DNA from: Conexibacter woesei Iso977N
GTDB lineage: Bacteria; Actinomycetota; Thermoleophilia; Solirubrobacterales; Solirubrobacteraceae
DNA length: 64,000 nucleotides
Direction: 5' to 3'
Assembly (NCBI RefSeq): GCF_000424625.1
Contig: NZ_AUKG01000002.1
Span: 372,001 to 436,000, forward strand
A program made the translations under genes and the position numbers. Below, one piece after another: positions 26,023 through 34,360 of the stretch; position 1 is the first letter of the stretch, and each line of letters starts with the position of its first letter. A model generated the notes under the pieces. It was given only the letters and a program-made list of their open reading frames with translations, was not told the origin of the DNA and made no database searches.

Positions 26023-26646
26023 ATGACCCGGCAGAGCACTGCCAGCCGAATGGATGACGCAAAGCGTCTCTCGGCTTTGGCGGCTGGAGTTTCTGGGCTC
26101 CTGCTCGTCTCCTGTGGCTCGAGCGGAGGCCCCATGGGGTCTGCTGCTGGGGACGCGGTCACGAGCGTCAGGCCGGCGTCGAGCACGACGACTCCCGATC
26201 CGGCGGCAAGTGCGAAGTATCGCTTCGCGGTTCCGCCAACCGTGGTGTTCGTGTCGGCGCAGGACAGCGGACAGTTCTATGTCTTCGTCCGAATGAACCG
26301 CCCCCTCCCGCGGACCAAACGAGGGATCCGAGCCTTGTTCGAGCTCGATGGTGGTTCGGCACCCTTCGCAATTCCCACAACGATCTCCACAAGGCCGCCG
26401 TGCTATGAGGCGTACGTCGAGGCAATCAACAACCCGAAGGCGCCTCCTTCGATCGTCAGCCCCCAAGACGGCGAAACGGTGACGGTCACGCTGCATCTCC
26501 CCGGACGCCGCGACACCGAGTCGGTTGTCGTTGCGGCGCGCGCCGTGTCGCAGAGCTCTGTCGGCACGGACAAACGAAACGCGAGGTATCTGCGAAAGCT
26601 CGGCTGCAAGGTGAAGTTGTCGCCCGCATCAAGGGACGGGGCGTGA
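26023..26646 (+). CDS. hypothetical lipoprotein of lower GC content
   Basis: A 207-residue protein with a lipoprotein signal ending in the lipobox LVSC (Cys31), a Ser/Pro/Thr linker, then a beta-rich domain with paired cysteines. GGAGG lies ten bases before the ATG, a classical ribosome binding site rather than the leaderless arrangement common here. Codon use is visibly different from the neighbours, with many A/T-ending codons and an estimated GC near 60%, suggesting recent acquisition. No family is recognised. Confidence 0.7.
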   Translation: MTRQSTASRMDDAKRLSALAAGVSGLLLVSCGSSGGPMGSAAGDAVTSVRPASSTTTPDPAASAKYRFAVPPTVVFVSAQDSGQFYVFVRMNRPLPRTKRGIRALFELDGGSAPFAIPTTISTRPPCYEAYVEAINNPKAPPSIVSPQDGETVTVTLHLPGRRDTESVVVAARAVSQSSVGTDKRNARYLRKLGCKVKLSPASRDGA

Positions 26647-26703
26647 CGGTCGCCTGCCCGCCATCGCGCGTAAATCGAACGGGCGTGCGTATAGTTTCGG
26701 CGC

Positions 26704-27867
26704 ATGGCGCTGAACCGCACGCTGTATGACGATGATCACAAGCTGTTCCGGGAGTCTGCTGCTGCTTTCGTGGATCGGGAGATCCTGCCGGCGCGGGAGT
26801 CGATCCGGGAGGAGCGGCGGATTCCGAAGGAGCTGTGGCTGAAGGCCGGGGATTCCGGGTTCCTGGGGGTCGCGGTTGCCGAGGAGTACGGCGGCAGCGA
26901 TGTCGACTTCCGCTACAACGCGATCTTCAACGAGGAGCTGTCGCGGGCGGGGATGGCGTTCTCGTCGTCGTTCACGATCCACGCCGACGTGTGCGCCCCG
27001 TACCTGACGCGCCTGACCTCGGAGGAGCAGAAGCAGCGCTGGCTGCCGAAGTTCTGCTCCGGCGAGATGGTCACCGCGATCGGCATGACGGAGCCGGAGG
27101 CCGGCTCCGATCTGCAGGGCCTGAAGACCACCGCCAAGCGCGACGGCTCCGACTGGGTCATCAACGGCTCGAAGACCTTCATCACCAACGGCGCGCACGC
27201 CGACCTCGTGATCGTCGCCGCCCGCACGGCGACCGACCCGAAGGGCCGCGGCATCAGCCTCTTCGCGATCGAGGAGGGCATGGAGGGCTTCTCGCGTGGG
27301 CGCAAGCTCCACAAGGTCGGCCAGCACGAGGCCGACACGGCCGAGCTGTTCTTCGAGAACGTCCGCGTCACCGACGACCAGCTGATCGGCGAGGTCGACC
27401 GCGGTTTCCACCACATGATGGAGCACTTGGCCCAGGAGCGGCTGGGCTCGGCGATCTCCAACACCGCACATGCTCAGCAGGCCTTCGCGGTCACCCTCGA
27501 GTACATCAAGTCGCGCAAGGCGTTCGGCCGGCCGATCGGGACCTTCCAGAACTCGCGCTTCCTCGCCGCCGACCTGCAGACGCGCCTCGACGTGACGCAG
27601 TCGTTCGTCGACCAGTGCGTGATCGCGCACGCCGCGCACGAGCTCTCAGCGGTCGACGCGGCCAAGGCGAAGTGGTGGTCGGCCGAGGTCCAGAACCTGG
27701 TCATCGACGCCTGCGTCCAGCTCCACGGCGGCTACGGCTACATGGAGGAGTACGAGGTCGCCCACGCCTGGATGGACGCCCGCGTCACCAAGATCTGGGC
27801 GGGCTCCAACGAGATCATGAAGGAGATCATCGGCCGCGACCTGGGCCTCGGCGAGGTCCGGGCCTAG
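26704..27867 (+). CDS. acyl-CoA dehydrogenase, long-chain/isovaleryl type
   Basis: A 387-residue complete acyl-CoA dehydrogenase: AVAEEYGGSDVDFRY, IGMTEPEAGSDLQGLKTTA, FITNGAHADL, RKAFGRPIGTFQNSRFLAADLQ and LHGGYGYMEEY. The C-terminal catalytic position reads WAGSNEI with no Glu, but AQERLGSA earlier supplies a Glu at the site used by long-chain and isovaleryl-CoA dehydrogenases. It catalyses the first oxidation step of beta-oxidation or branched-chain breakdown. TATAGT at 26690-26695 ends eight bases before the ATG: a strong -10 and a probable leaderless start. Confidence 0.92.
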   Translation: MALNRTLYDDDHKLFRESAAAFVDREILPARESIREERRIPKELWLKAGDSGFLGVAVAEEYGGSDVDFRYNAIFNEELSRAGMAFSSSFTIHADVCAPYLTRLTSEEQKQRWLPKFCSGEMVTAIGMTEPEAGSDLQGLKTTAKRDGSDWVINGSKTFITNGAHADLVIVAARTATDPKGRGISLFAIEEGMEGFSRGRKLHKVGQHEADTAELFFENVRVTDDQLIGEVDRGFHHMMEHLAQERLGSAISNTAHAQQAFAVTLEYIKSRKAFGRPIGTFQNSRFLAADLQTRLDVTQSFVDQCVIAHAAHELSAVDAAKAKWWSAEVQNLVIDACVQLHGGYGYMEEYEVAHAWMDARVTKIWAGSNEIMKEIIGRDLGLGEVRA

Positions 27868-27871
27868 CCGC

Positions 27872-28771
27872 ATGATGCACCCCGTCCTGGAGCTGCTCCG
27901 GGCGCGGGCGGCGGGGGAGGCGCGCGGCGACGCGCGCCTCGCGCTCGTCCTGGAGGGCGGTGGCATGCGCGGCGTCGTGTCCTCCGCGATGGCCGACGCG
28001 CTCGAGGCGCGCGACCTGCGCGACGCGTTCGACCTCGTCGTCGGGACCAGCGCCGGCGCGCTGAACGGCGCGGCGTTCCTGGCGGGCGTCGCGCGCGGCT
28101 GCACCGACAACTACCTCGACGCCGACCTCGTCAAGCGCTACATCGCGCCGCGCCGCCTGCTGATCGGCAGGGCCGCGGTCGACGTCGCGTTCACGCTGGA
28201 CCGCAACAACCCCGGGCTGGACGGCGACCGCCACCGCCGCACCGCGGAGTCCGGGAAGCTGCACGCGATCGCGATCGACGTCGCCACCGCCCGGCCGGAG
28301 ACGCTGAGCGACCTCACGACGCCGGAGGACCTGCGCGGCGGGCTGCTCGCGACCTCGCGGCTCCCCTGGCTCGGCGGCGACCCCGTCGCGTTCCGCGGCC
28401 GCCGCTGGCTCGACGGCGGCCTCGTCGACCCGATCCCCGTGGATGCAGCGCTACACCTTGGTGCCACCCATGTGCTGGTCCTTCAGACGCGCCCAGAGGG
28501 CGTCCCGCGCACGCCCGCCGGCGGCCTCGTCGAGCGCATCATCGCTCGCCGCCTGCGCGCGCTGAACCCGGACCTCGTCCCGCTCGCCGCCGGCCGCTTC
28601 GCCGTCTACGAGGACGTGGTCACCAGGATCGCGACCAACACCACCAACGTGCTCGGCGTCCGCCTCCCGGCCGGCACGCCGTCCGTCTCCCAGCTCGAGC
28701 GCAGCACCGAGGAGCTGCGGGCCGCCGCAGACGCGGGGCGCGCAGCGATCGCGCAGCTCCTCGGCGACTAG
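27872..28771 (+). CDS. patatin-like phospholipase
   Basis: A 299-residue patatin-family acyl hydrolase. The oxyanion glycine motif is LEGGGMRG, the nucleophile Ser lies in VVGTSAGALNG, and the dyad Asp in RWLDGGLVDPIPV. There is no signal peptide or membrane segment, so it acts in the cytoplasm or at the inner membrane face on lipids or acyl esters. It follows the acyl-CoA dehydrogenase gene after four bases and may supply it with released fatty acids. ATG 27872 is followed by a second ATG; either could start. Confidence 0.9.
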   Translation: MMHPVLELLRARAAGEARGDARLALVLEGGGMRGVVSSAMADALEARDLRDAFDLVVGTSAGALNGAAFLAGVARGCTDNYLDADLVKRYIAPRRLLIGRAAVDVAFTLDRNNPGLDGDRHRRTAESGKLHAIAIDVATARPETLSDLTTPEDLRGGLLATSRLPWLGGDPVAFRGRRWLDGGLVDPIPVDAALHLGATHVLVLQTRPEGVPRTPAGGLVERIIARRLRALNPDLVPLAAGRFAVYEDVVTRIATNTTNVLGVRLPAGTPSVSQLERSTEELRAAADAGRAAIAQLLGD

Positions 28772-28793
28772 GCGGGATGTGCTGGGGAGCGCA

Positions 28794-28823
28794 TTGACCG
28801 AGTCTAACTTTGTACTCGGTCAA
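28794..28823. promoter_or_regulatory. perfect TetR operator, 10-bp arms
   Basis: TTGACCGAGT (28794-28803) and ACTCGGTCAA (28814-28823) are perfect inverted repeats separated by ten bases. They lie 23 bases upstream of the TetR gene at 28847, just ahead of its TACGGT -10 box (28835-28840). Autoregulation by that TetR protein is the simplest reading. Confidence 0.75.
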
Positions 28824-28846
28824 GCGTCAAGTGGTACGGTCGCGCC

Positions 28847-29470
28847 ATGTCGCTGCGCGAGCGCAAGAAGGCCGAGACCCGGACCGCGATCGCCGACGCC
28901 GCCGCGCAGCTGTTCAGCGAGCGCGGGTTCCATCACGTGACCGTCGGCGAGGTCGCCGAGGCCGCCGGCGTGTCGAAGCAGACGGTCTTCAACCACTTCG
29001 CCAACAAGGAGGAGCTGGTCTTCGACCGCGCCGCCGAGGTCGAGGAGATCATCGTCGCCACCGTCCGCGACCGGCCCGCCGGCACCACCACGGTCGAGGC
29101 GTTCAAGGCGATGACGCGCGCGTTCTGGACCCGCGTCGACGACCTCGCCGAGGACCGGCCCCAGGCCGGCTTCTTCCTCATCGTCGAGCGCACGCCCGCG
29201 CTGCAGGCCTACCAGCGGGAGCTGGGGGCCAGGATCGTCGACCGCGTCGAGCACGAGATCCGCACGGAGGCGAGGGCGAGGCCGGACGACCTGCGCCCGC
29301 GCTACGCGGCGGCGTCGCTCTGCGGCATCCACTTCGGCGTCGCCGACATCTTCCGCACGCACGTCGCGGCCGGCGACCCGCCGTCGCAGTTCCTGAAGGC
29401 CTTGCTGCGCCGCGCCGACGAGGCCTACAACATGCTCGCCGACGGCGTCGGCGCCTACCCGGAACGCTGA
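28847..29470 (+). CDS. TetR/AcrR-family regulator
   Basis: A 207-residue TetR protein. The N-terminal DNA-binding domain contains FSERGFHHVTVGEVAEAAGVS followed by KQTVFNHFANKEEL, the standard TetR helix-turn-helix, at about residues 22-60. The helical ligand domain follows. The TACGGT box ends six bases before the ATG, and a perfect inverted repeat sits just upstream. The patatin gene ends 75 bases before, on the same strand, so the target besides itself is not clear. Confidence 0.9.
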   Translation: MSLRERKKAETRTAIADAAAQLFSERGFHHVTVGEVAEAAGVSKQTVFNHFANKEELVFDRAAEVEEIIVATVRDRPAGTTTVEAFKAMTRAFWTRVDDLAEDRPQAGFFLIVERTPALQAYQRELGARIVDRVEHEIRTEARARPDDLRPRYAAASLCGIHFGVADIFRTHVAAGDPPSQFLKALLRRADEAYNMLADGVGAYPER

Positions 29471-29599
29471 CGCGCCATCACCCGGTTGGGTCGGATTCTC
29501 AACCTGGTTACCCAGGACTGGGGACGCAGCCGGTACAACGCCCGTCGAACGCGGTCCGACGACGGTCGCCCCGCACCCTCCAGCCTCCCCTTGCCGAGC

Positions 29600-29836
29600 A
29601 TGTCCGCCGATCCCAGGACCATGTCCACCGCCGCTGCCGTCATCGACCTCCTGACGAGCCCCGGAACGCCGGCGCCGACGCGCCTGCGCCTCGCCGCCGA
29701 GCGCCTCGCCGACGGCCCGACCCAGCAGGACAGCCCCGTCTTCATCGAGCGCCTCGCCGCGATCGTCTGCGGCCCGGGCGGCGACGAGCGCCTGACCGCC
29801 GCGCTCCACGTCTTCGACACCGCCGCGCTCGTCTAG
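29600..29836 (+). CDS. small hypothetical protein, about 78 aa
   Basis: A short helical protein with LRLAAERLADGPTQQDSPVF and a hydrophobic C-terminal end. No family recognised. ATG 29600 is used; ATG 29621, with AGGA just before it, would give 71 residues. The frame is also open further upstream, but that part reads as Arg/Ser-rich non-coding sequence. The gap 29471-29599 contains the inverted repeat CCTGG-TTAC-CCAGG (29503-29516) and nothing else that I can identify. Confidence 0.5.
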   Translation: MSADPRTMSTAAAVIDLLTSPGTPAPTRLRLAAERLADGPTQQDSPVFIERLAAIVCGPGGDERLTAALHVFDTAALV

Positions 29837-29856
29837 CGCGGCGCTAGGCCCCTAGC
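29833..29856. terminator. overlapping palindromes between convergent genes
   Basis: CTAGCGC-G-GCGCTAG (29833-29847) and GCTAGG-CC-CCTAGC (29843-29856) are alternative hairpins. They cover the stop of the small gene and the stop of the NYN gene on the other strand. Probable bidirectional terminator. Confidence 0.45.
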
Positions 29857-30412
29857 CAAGTAGCGTCCACGGGTCGAAGCGATCGATCGGGATCACGCGG
29901 ATGCGCGGGAGCGCGACCGTGAAGGCCCCGACGTCGTCTTCCAAGTCATACAACTCGAGGCCGTCGGCCTGGAGGTCGGCGAGCTGGGTCGAGATCAGCT
30001 CGCGGAAGCCGATGACGCCGACGCGGCGCTCGCCGTCGCGCAAAAGCTCGGCGATCTGCGGCGCGAAGTCGCCGTCGTGGGAGCAGAGCAGCACGTCGCC
30101 GTCGCCGCGCTGGGCCAGCGCCTCCAGCGTGCGCTGGATCGCGACGTCGACGACCTTGACCTCGGGCGGCCCGGACAGCAGCACCGGCCGGTACTCCAGG
30201 GCGTCCAGCGCCTGGACGAACGACATCGGGATCTGCCCCGAGCCGTTGAGGTAGAACAGCCCGCGCGCCGGCTGCTCCCAGACCGCCTGGCCGTACTTGC
30301 GGACCCGGTCCCACCGCGGCCGCTCCTCGGGCTCCGGCCGGCGCCCGAGCAGGGAGCCGCCGAGCGTCGCGTCGATGTTCTCGCCATCGACGAGCAGGAA
30401 GGTCTCGGCCAT
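29852..30412 (-). CDS. NYN-domain (PIN-like) ribonuclease
   Basis: A 186-residue protein of the NYN/LabA family. The acidic active-site set is present: LLVDGENID at the N-terminus, KVVDVAIQRTL in the middle, and LCSHDGDFAPQI. NYN domains share the PIN/FLAP nuclease fold and act on RNA; the target is unknown. On the minus strand a TAGCCT box (30421-30426) ends eight bases before the ATG, suggesting a leaderless message. No partner or antitoxin gene is adjacent. Confidence 0.85.
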   Translation of the reverse strand: MAETFLLVDGENIDATLGGSLLGRRPEPEERPRWDRVRKYGQAVWEQPARGLFYLNGSGQIPMSFVQALDALEYRPVLLSGPPEVKVVDVAIQRTLEALAQRGDGDVLLCSHDGDFAPQIAELLRDGERRVGVIGFRELISTQLADLQADGLELYDLEDDVGAFTVALPRIRVIPIDRFDPWTLLG

Positions 30413-30440
30413 CGCGGCGGAGGCTACCCGCCCGGGCGGG

Positions 30441-30467
30441 CGGAGCCGCGCGCGCTGCGCGGCTCCG
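30441..30467 (-). terminator. 11-bp hairpin terminator after the M1 peptidase gene
   Basis: CGGAGCCGCGC (30441-30451) pairs perfectly with GCGCGGCTCCG (30457-30467) around a five-base loop. It lies 22 bases past the stop of the large peptidase gene on the minus strand. Confidence 0.65.
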
Positions 30468-30488
30468 CTCCGTCCGTCCTCCCGGTTG

Positions 30489-33400
30489 CTACGGCTGCGT
30501 CGTCGACAGCGTCACGACGATCGTCTTGGCGTACCTGCCGGTCCGCAGGGCGTCGGTCGCCCCGACGTACTGCTTCAGCCACAGCGTCACCGGGTCCCTG
30601 GTGACCGGTGCGGCGTAGGTCAGCAGCGTCAGCGGCGACGCGACGCCGGTCACCGCGCCGAACGACGGCGTCCCGCTGCCCGCCGTCGCCGCGGCCTGCA
30701 GCGGCGAGGCCAGCGCGAACGCGCCGTTGACCAGGTGGCCGGTCGCCGTCCCGCTCGGATCGGCGATCGTCAGCGCGGCGTTGCCGCCCGTCGAGGTCAC
30801 GCTCACCGGGATCGTCGTGCCGTCGTCGGCGGCGACCCCCGGGACGAACGTGCCCAGCGACGCGCTCGTCGCCCCGACCTCCAGCGCGAGCGTGCTCGGC
30901 ACGTTGCCGCCGACCGTCGCCGACCCGGTTGCGTCGATCACGAAGGCCACCGACCTGGTCGCCTCGTGGTTGCCGGCCACGTCGACCGACGAGAACGCGA
31001 CCGTGTGGCCGCCCGCGCCGGACACCGTGATCGGCGCGCCCGTCCACGCGACCGGGTCGCCGCCGTCGACCGCGTAGGCGGTCGCCGCGACGCCCGAGCC
31101 GCCGGCGTCGGTCGCGCTCAGCGTGACCGTGGCCGGGCCGGACGCGATCTGCCCGCCGTCCGGGACCGGCGTCACCGCCGCGGTCGTCACCGGCGCCGTC
31201 GAGTCCTCCTGGAACGTCAGCGACCCCGCCGGCTCCTGGTTGCCGGCCGTGTCGACCGAGTAGAAGCGGACGGTGTGCGTGCCGTCCCCCGCGACCGGGA
31301 CCGGCGTGCCGGTGTAGGCCACGAAGTCAGCGCCGTCGACCGAGATGTAGGACGTGCCCACGCCCGGCCCGCCCGCGTCGGTGGCGCTCAGCGTCACCGA
31401 CGGGCCCGAGTACCAGCCGCCGACCGCGGCGGGGGAGACCGTCGCGGTCGTCGCCGGGACCGTGCCCGACGAGCAGCCGCCGGTCGCGTCGTAGAAGCCC
31501 GGGCCAGTCAGGCCCGGCCCCGTGATCTGCGGCTTGTTGGCGCCGCCGCCCGCCGGGTAGGCGGTGTCGAACCACTGCGTGAAGAACGTGTCCAACTTGG
31601 TGGAGCACGCCGCGCTCTGGTTCGGCAGGTACTTGTGGAAGACGGCCTCCTCCTGGGGCTCGGTGATGCTCTTGCCCCCGTAGGTCGCCTGGATCTCCTG
31701 GAGCGCCCTGTTGAACGGGGTCGCGCCGAGGATCTGGCGCAGCGCGATGTACGCGGTGGCGGGCCGGCGGTAGGTGAACGACGTGCTGAACAGCGACGAC
31801 GGCGTCGGGTTCGACGGCGCGCCGGTCCAGGCCGAGGTCGAGGCGTAGTTGGTGTTGAACTGGTTGACCAGCGACGTCTCGAAGCTCGCCGAGCCCGGGA
31901 CGTTGCCGCCCCCGCCGGCGTTCTTGGCGTTGTTGAGGTACTCGCCCAGCTGCGCGAAGCCCTCCTTGAAGAACGTCAGGTTGAAGTTGCCCTCGCTGAC
32001 GTTGTCGCCCCACCACTGGTGCATGTTCTCGTGGTAGAAGGTCCCCGAGCTGATCGAGCTGCCGGCGAAGGTGATCTTCGTCTGCATCTCCTCCTCGAAG
32101 CTCGCGCCCGGGGTGCCGATGATCACGCCGTCGGTCGAGAACGGGAACCCGCCGTTGAACTGCGTCTGGAAGTCCGTGATGTCCTGCTGGGTGTCCATCA
32201 CGGTCTTGTTGGTGGCCTTCTTGGTGGCCGCGATCGACGCGCTCTGCGCCTGGTAGTAGACGACGCCCGCGTTCGGGCCCGTCGAGGAGATCCGGCTGCT
32301 CAGGTCGTAGGCCCCGATGCTGTTGGTCACCAGGTAGTTGGCGATGTGCTCCGGCGAGTGCCAGTGCCACGTCGTCGTGCCGCCGGCGATCCGGGGGTCG
32401 GACGCGTCGTCGGCCGTCGAGACCAGCTCGCCGTTGGCGATCGCCGTCTTGCCGAGCGGCACCGTGTCGTAGAAGTCGTAGGTCGGCTTCACGGACGGGT
32501 GGTTGTTGAGCGGCATCCAGTCCATCGTCCCGACGGGCTCGGTGGTGACGAACGAGCCGTCGGTGCCGGTGAACCAGCCCTCGGTCGAGCCGTCGCCGTC
32601 GACGTGGACGCCGGGGCGGCCGGCGTAGTTGACGACGACGTCGAACGTCGCGCCGCTCGGGATCGGGTCGGCCGGCGTGATCACCAGCTTGTTGGCCGGG
32701 CACTGCAGGCCGTTGCCGGACGCCGACGTGGTCGTCGGCGCGCACGCGGGCGCGTTGGGGTTGGTGGCCGAGATCGGGTTGGTCTGCCCGGTCAGGTGCG
32801 CGTTGGGGTCCGGGTCGTCCTGGCCGTTGGGGTCGCCGGGGTAGGTCGGCTGGGCGAACCTGAACGTCGCCGGCCTCCCGTTGACCGTGATCGAGCTGAC
32901 CGCCATGTTCGGCCCGGCGGGGTCGGCGTTGGCCTGCTCGAAGTCGAGGCTGAAGTCCGTCAGGCACTGCGTCGCCTGCTGGGTGAGGTCGACGTAGGTG
33001 CCGTCGAGCAGCGCGTTGCCCGCGACGTCGTAGATCAGGTGCACGTCGGAGTGGACCGACGTGTAGCCGCCGTTGCCCATCTCGACGTAGACGTGGTCGC
33101 CCGCCCTGGAGAGCGTGTGCGCTCCGGACGAGCAGCTCTCGGCAGCGGCGGCCGCCGCGCGCTTGACGCTGATGGAGGCCGCCGGCGATGCCGTCCCGAC
33201 CTCGACGTGACGGGCGGCGGTCGCGCACGCCAGCCAGCCCTGCGTGCCCTTCGGCAGGCAGCCGACGAGCGCGTAGGAGCCCTTCTTGAGGCCCTTGGGC
33301 AGAGCGACGGAGATGGTGATGGCCTTGCTCGCGCCGGGCTTGAGCACGACGGCGCGGTGGCCGACCACGACCGGCCTGCTGCCGGCCTTCGTGAGCCGCA

Positions 33401-33680
33401 CCGCGAAGCGCGCGGCGTGGGTGGCGCGGCCGTGGTTCACGAGCCGGGCCTTCAACTTGTAGGTCTTGCCCGGCGCGGCGGCGGCGGGCGCCGACGAGAG
33501 GCTCGCCGGGAAGAACGAGCGGCGCACGGCCGCCGGCCTGGCGGCCGCGGCGCGCGGAGCGCTCGTCCTGGTCGTGGTGTGAGGCTTGCTGGCCAGGCCG
33601 GCGGCCGGCAGCGCGAGGCTGCAGGCCACCGCGACGGCCGCCGAGGCAGAAGCCCCGGCGCGGAAGCGACGTCCGGTCAC
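30489..33680 (-). CDS. secreted M1-family metallopeptidase with Ig-like C-terminal repeats
   Basis: A 1063-residue exported protein. Signal peptide at residues 1-30; then a CARDB-like adhesive domain (about 60-150); then an M1 gluzincin core with the zinc site HENMH (His550, Glu551, His554) and third ligand Glu573 exactly 18 residues later, preceded by a FEEEMQTK segment in the usual GAMEN-loop place. Residues about 745-915 hold two OmpL47-like beta repeats (each with VTLSATDAGG). A further beta domain ends in VTLSTTQP. The start is GTG 33680. Probably a cell-surface aminopeptidase; no LPXTG or membrane anchor is visible. Confidence 0.9.
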   Translation of the reverse strand: MTGRRFRAGASASAAVAVACSLALPAAGLASKPHTTTRTSAPRAAAARPAAVRRSFFPASLSSAPAAAAPGKTYKLKARLVNHGRATHAARFAVRLTKAGSRPVVVGHRAVVLKPGASKAITISVALPKGLKKGSYALVGCLPKGTQGWLACATAARHVEVGTASPAASISVKRAAAAAAESCSSGAHTLSRAGDHVYVEMGNGGYTSVHSDVHLIYDVAGNALLDGTYVDLTQQATQCLTDFSLDFEQANADPAGPNMAVSSITVNGRPATFRFAQPTYPGDPNGQDDPDPNAHLTGQTNPISATNPNAPACAPTTTSASGNGLQCPANKLVITPADPIPSGATFDVVVNYAGRPGVHVDGDGSTEGWFTGTDGSFVTTEPVGTMDWMPLNNHPSVKPTYDFYDTVPLGKTAIANGELVSTADDASDPRIAGGTTTWHWHSPEHIANYLVTNSIGAYDLSSRISSTGPNAGVVYYQAQSASIAATKKATNKTVMDTQQDITDFQTQFNGGFPFSTDGVIIGTPGASFEEEMQTKITFAGSSISSGTFYHENMHQWWGDNVSEGNFNLTFFKEGFAQLGEYLNNAKNAGGGGNVPGSASFETSLVNQFNTNYASTSAWTGAPSNPTPSSLFSTSFTYRRPATAYIALRQILGATPFNRALQEIQATYGGKSITEPQEEAVFHKYLPNQSAACSTKLDTFFTQWFDTAYPAGGGANKPQITGPGLTGPGFYDATGGCSSGTVPATTATVSPAAVGGWYSGPSVTLSATDAGGPGVGTSYISVDGADFVAYTGTPVPVAGDGTHTVRFYSVDTAGNQEPAGSLTFQEDSTAPVTTAAVTPVPDGGQIASGPATVTLSATDAGGSGVAATAYAVDGGDPVAWTGAPITVSGAGGHTVAFSSVDVAGNHEATRSVAFVIDATGSATVGGNVPSTLALEVGATSASLGTFVPGVAADDGTTIPVSVTSTGGNAALTIADPSGTATGHLVNGAFALASPLQAAATAGSGTPSFGAVTGVASPLTLLTYAAPVTRDPVTLWLKQYVGATDALRTGRYAKTIVVTLSTTQP

Positions 33681-33830
33681 GTTGTTGAGTTCCCCCGAGG
33701 TGAAAAGGCGCCGGACGCATCGGTGCGGCCGGTCGGCGGCGCACGCTAACGACGGGTCACCTCCCGGACATCATGCATTCGGTACATGCGTGTTCGACCT
33801 TTGGAACATCCGCGAGGATGTGCTGCGCAT

Positions 33831-34346
33831 ATGCCCGAGCTCCCCACGGTCCGCCTTCAGATCCTCGACGCGACCGCGCTGCAGGCGCTGGTCTCCGGCA
33901 ACCTGCGTGCCGCGAGCGACGCGGCCGGCGTCGCGCTGCCGATCGAGTTCCTCAACGACACGTGGCTGTGGACGCTGCGCCTCGGCCAGATGATCGGCGA
34001 GCCCGAGGTCACGCCGTGGCTCGTGCGCGTGATCGTCCCGGAGACCGGGCCGGGCGCGGGCACGGCCGTCGGCCACGCCGGCTACCACGGCGCGCCCGAC
34101 GAGCGCGGCATGGTCGAGATCGGCTACCGGATCATCCCGGCGATGCGCCGCAACGGCTACGCGCAGGCCGCGGTCACCGAGCTGCTGGCGTGGGCGAGGG
34201 CCAACGGCGCGACGATCGCGCGCGCCTCGATCAGCCCCGGCAACGCGCGTTCGCTGGCGATCGCGGCGGCCTTCGGCTTCGTCGAGGTCGGCGAGCAGAT
34301 CGACGAGATCGACGGTCGGGAACTGGTCTTCGAGCGGTCGATCTGA
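33831..34346 (+). CDS. GNAT-family N-acetyltransferase
   Basis: A 171-residue acetyltransferase of the RimJ-like kind. VEIGYRIIPAMRRNGYAQAA is the beta4/motif A acetyl-CoA site and ISPGNARSLAIAAAFGFVEVG is motif B. ATG 33831 is chosen because the domain starts shortly after; an upstream start at 33786 would add 15 unlikely residues. The gap 33681-33830 holds only a short GCAT...ATGC inverted repeat. The P450 gene follows 14 bases downstream, across a palindrome. Confidence 0.82.
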   Translation: MPELPTVRLQILDATALQALVSGNLRAASDAAGVALPIEFLNDTWLWTLRLGQMIGEPEVTPWLVRVIVPETGPGAGTAVGHAGYHGAPDERGMVEIGYRIIPAMRRNGYAQAAVTELLAWARANGATIARASISPGNARSLAIAAAFGFVEVGEQIDEIDGRELVFERSI

Positions 34347-34356
34347 CACAGTGTCA
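34344..34356. promoter_or_regulatory. perfect palindrome TGACACAGTGTCA before the P450 gene
   Basis: TGACAC-A-GTGTCA is a perfect 13-bp inverted repeat. It starts at the stop codon of the GNAT gene and ends four bases before the P450 ATG. It looks like a TetR- or GntR-type operator. No regulator gene is adjacent, so a regulator elsewhere would be needed. Confidence 0.55.
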
Positions 34357-34360
34357 AACC

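Noticed and set aside
29852-30412. NYN nuclease as a toxin of a toxin-antitoxin pair
   Set aside because: No small antitoxin-like gene overlaps or precedes it; it appears to be a single leaderless gene.
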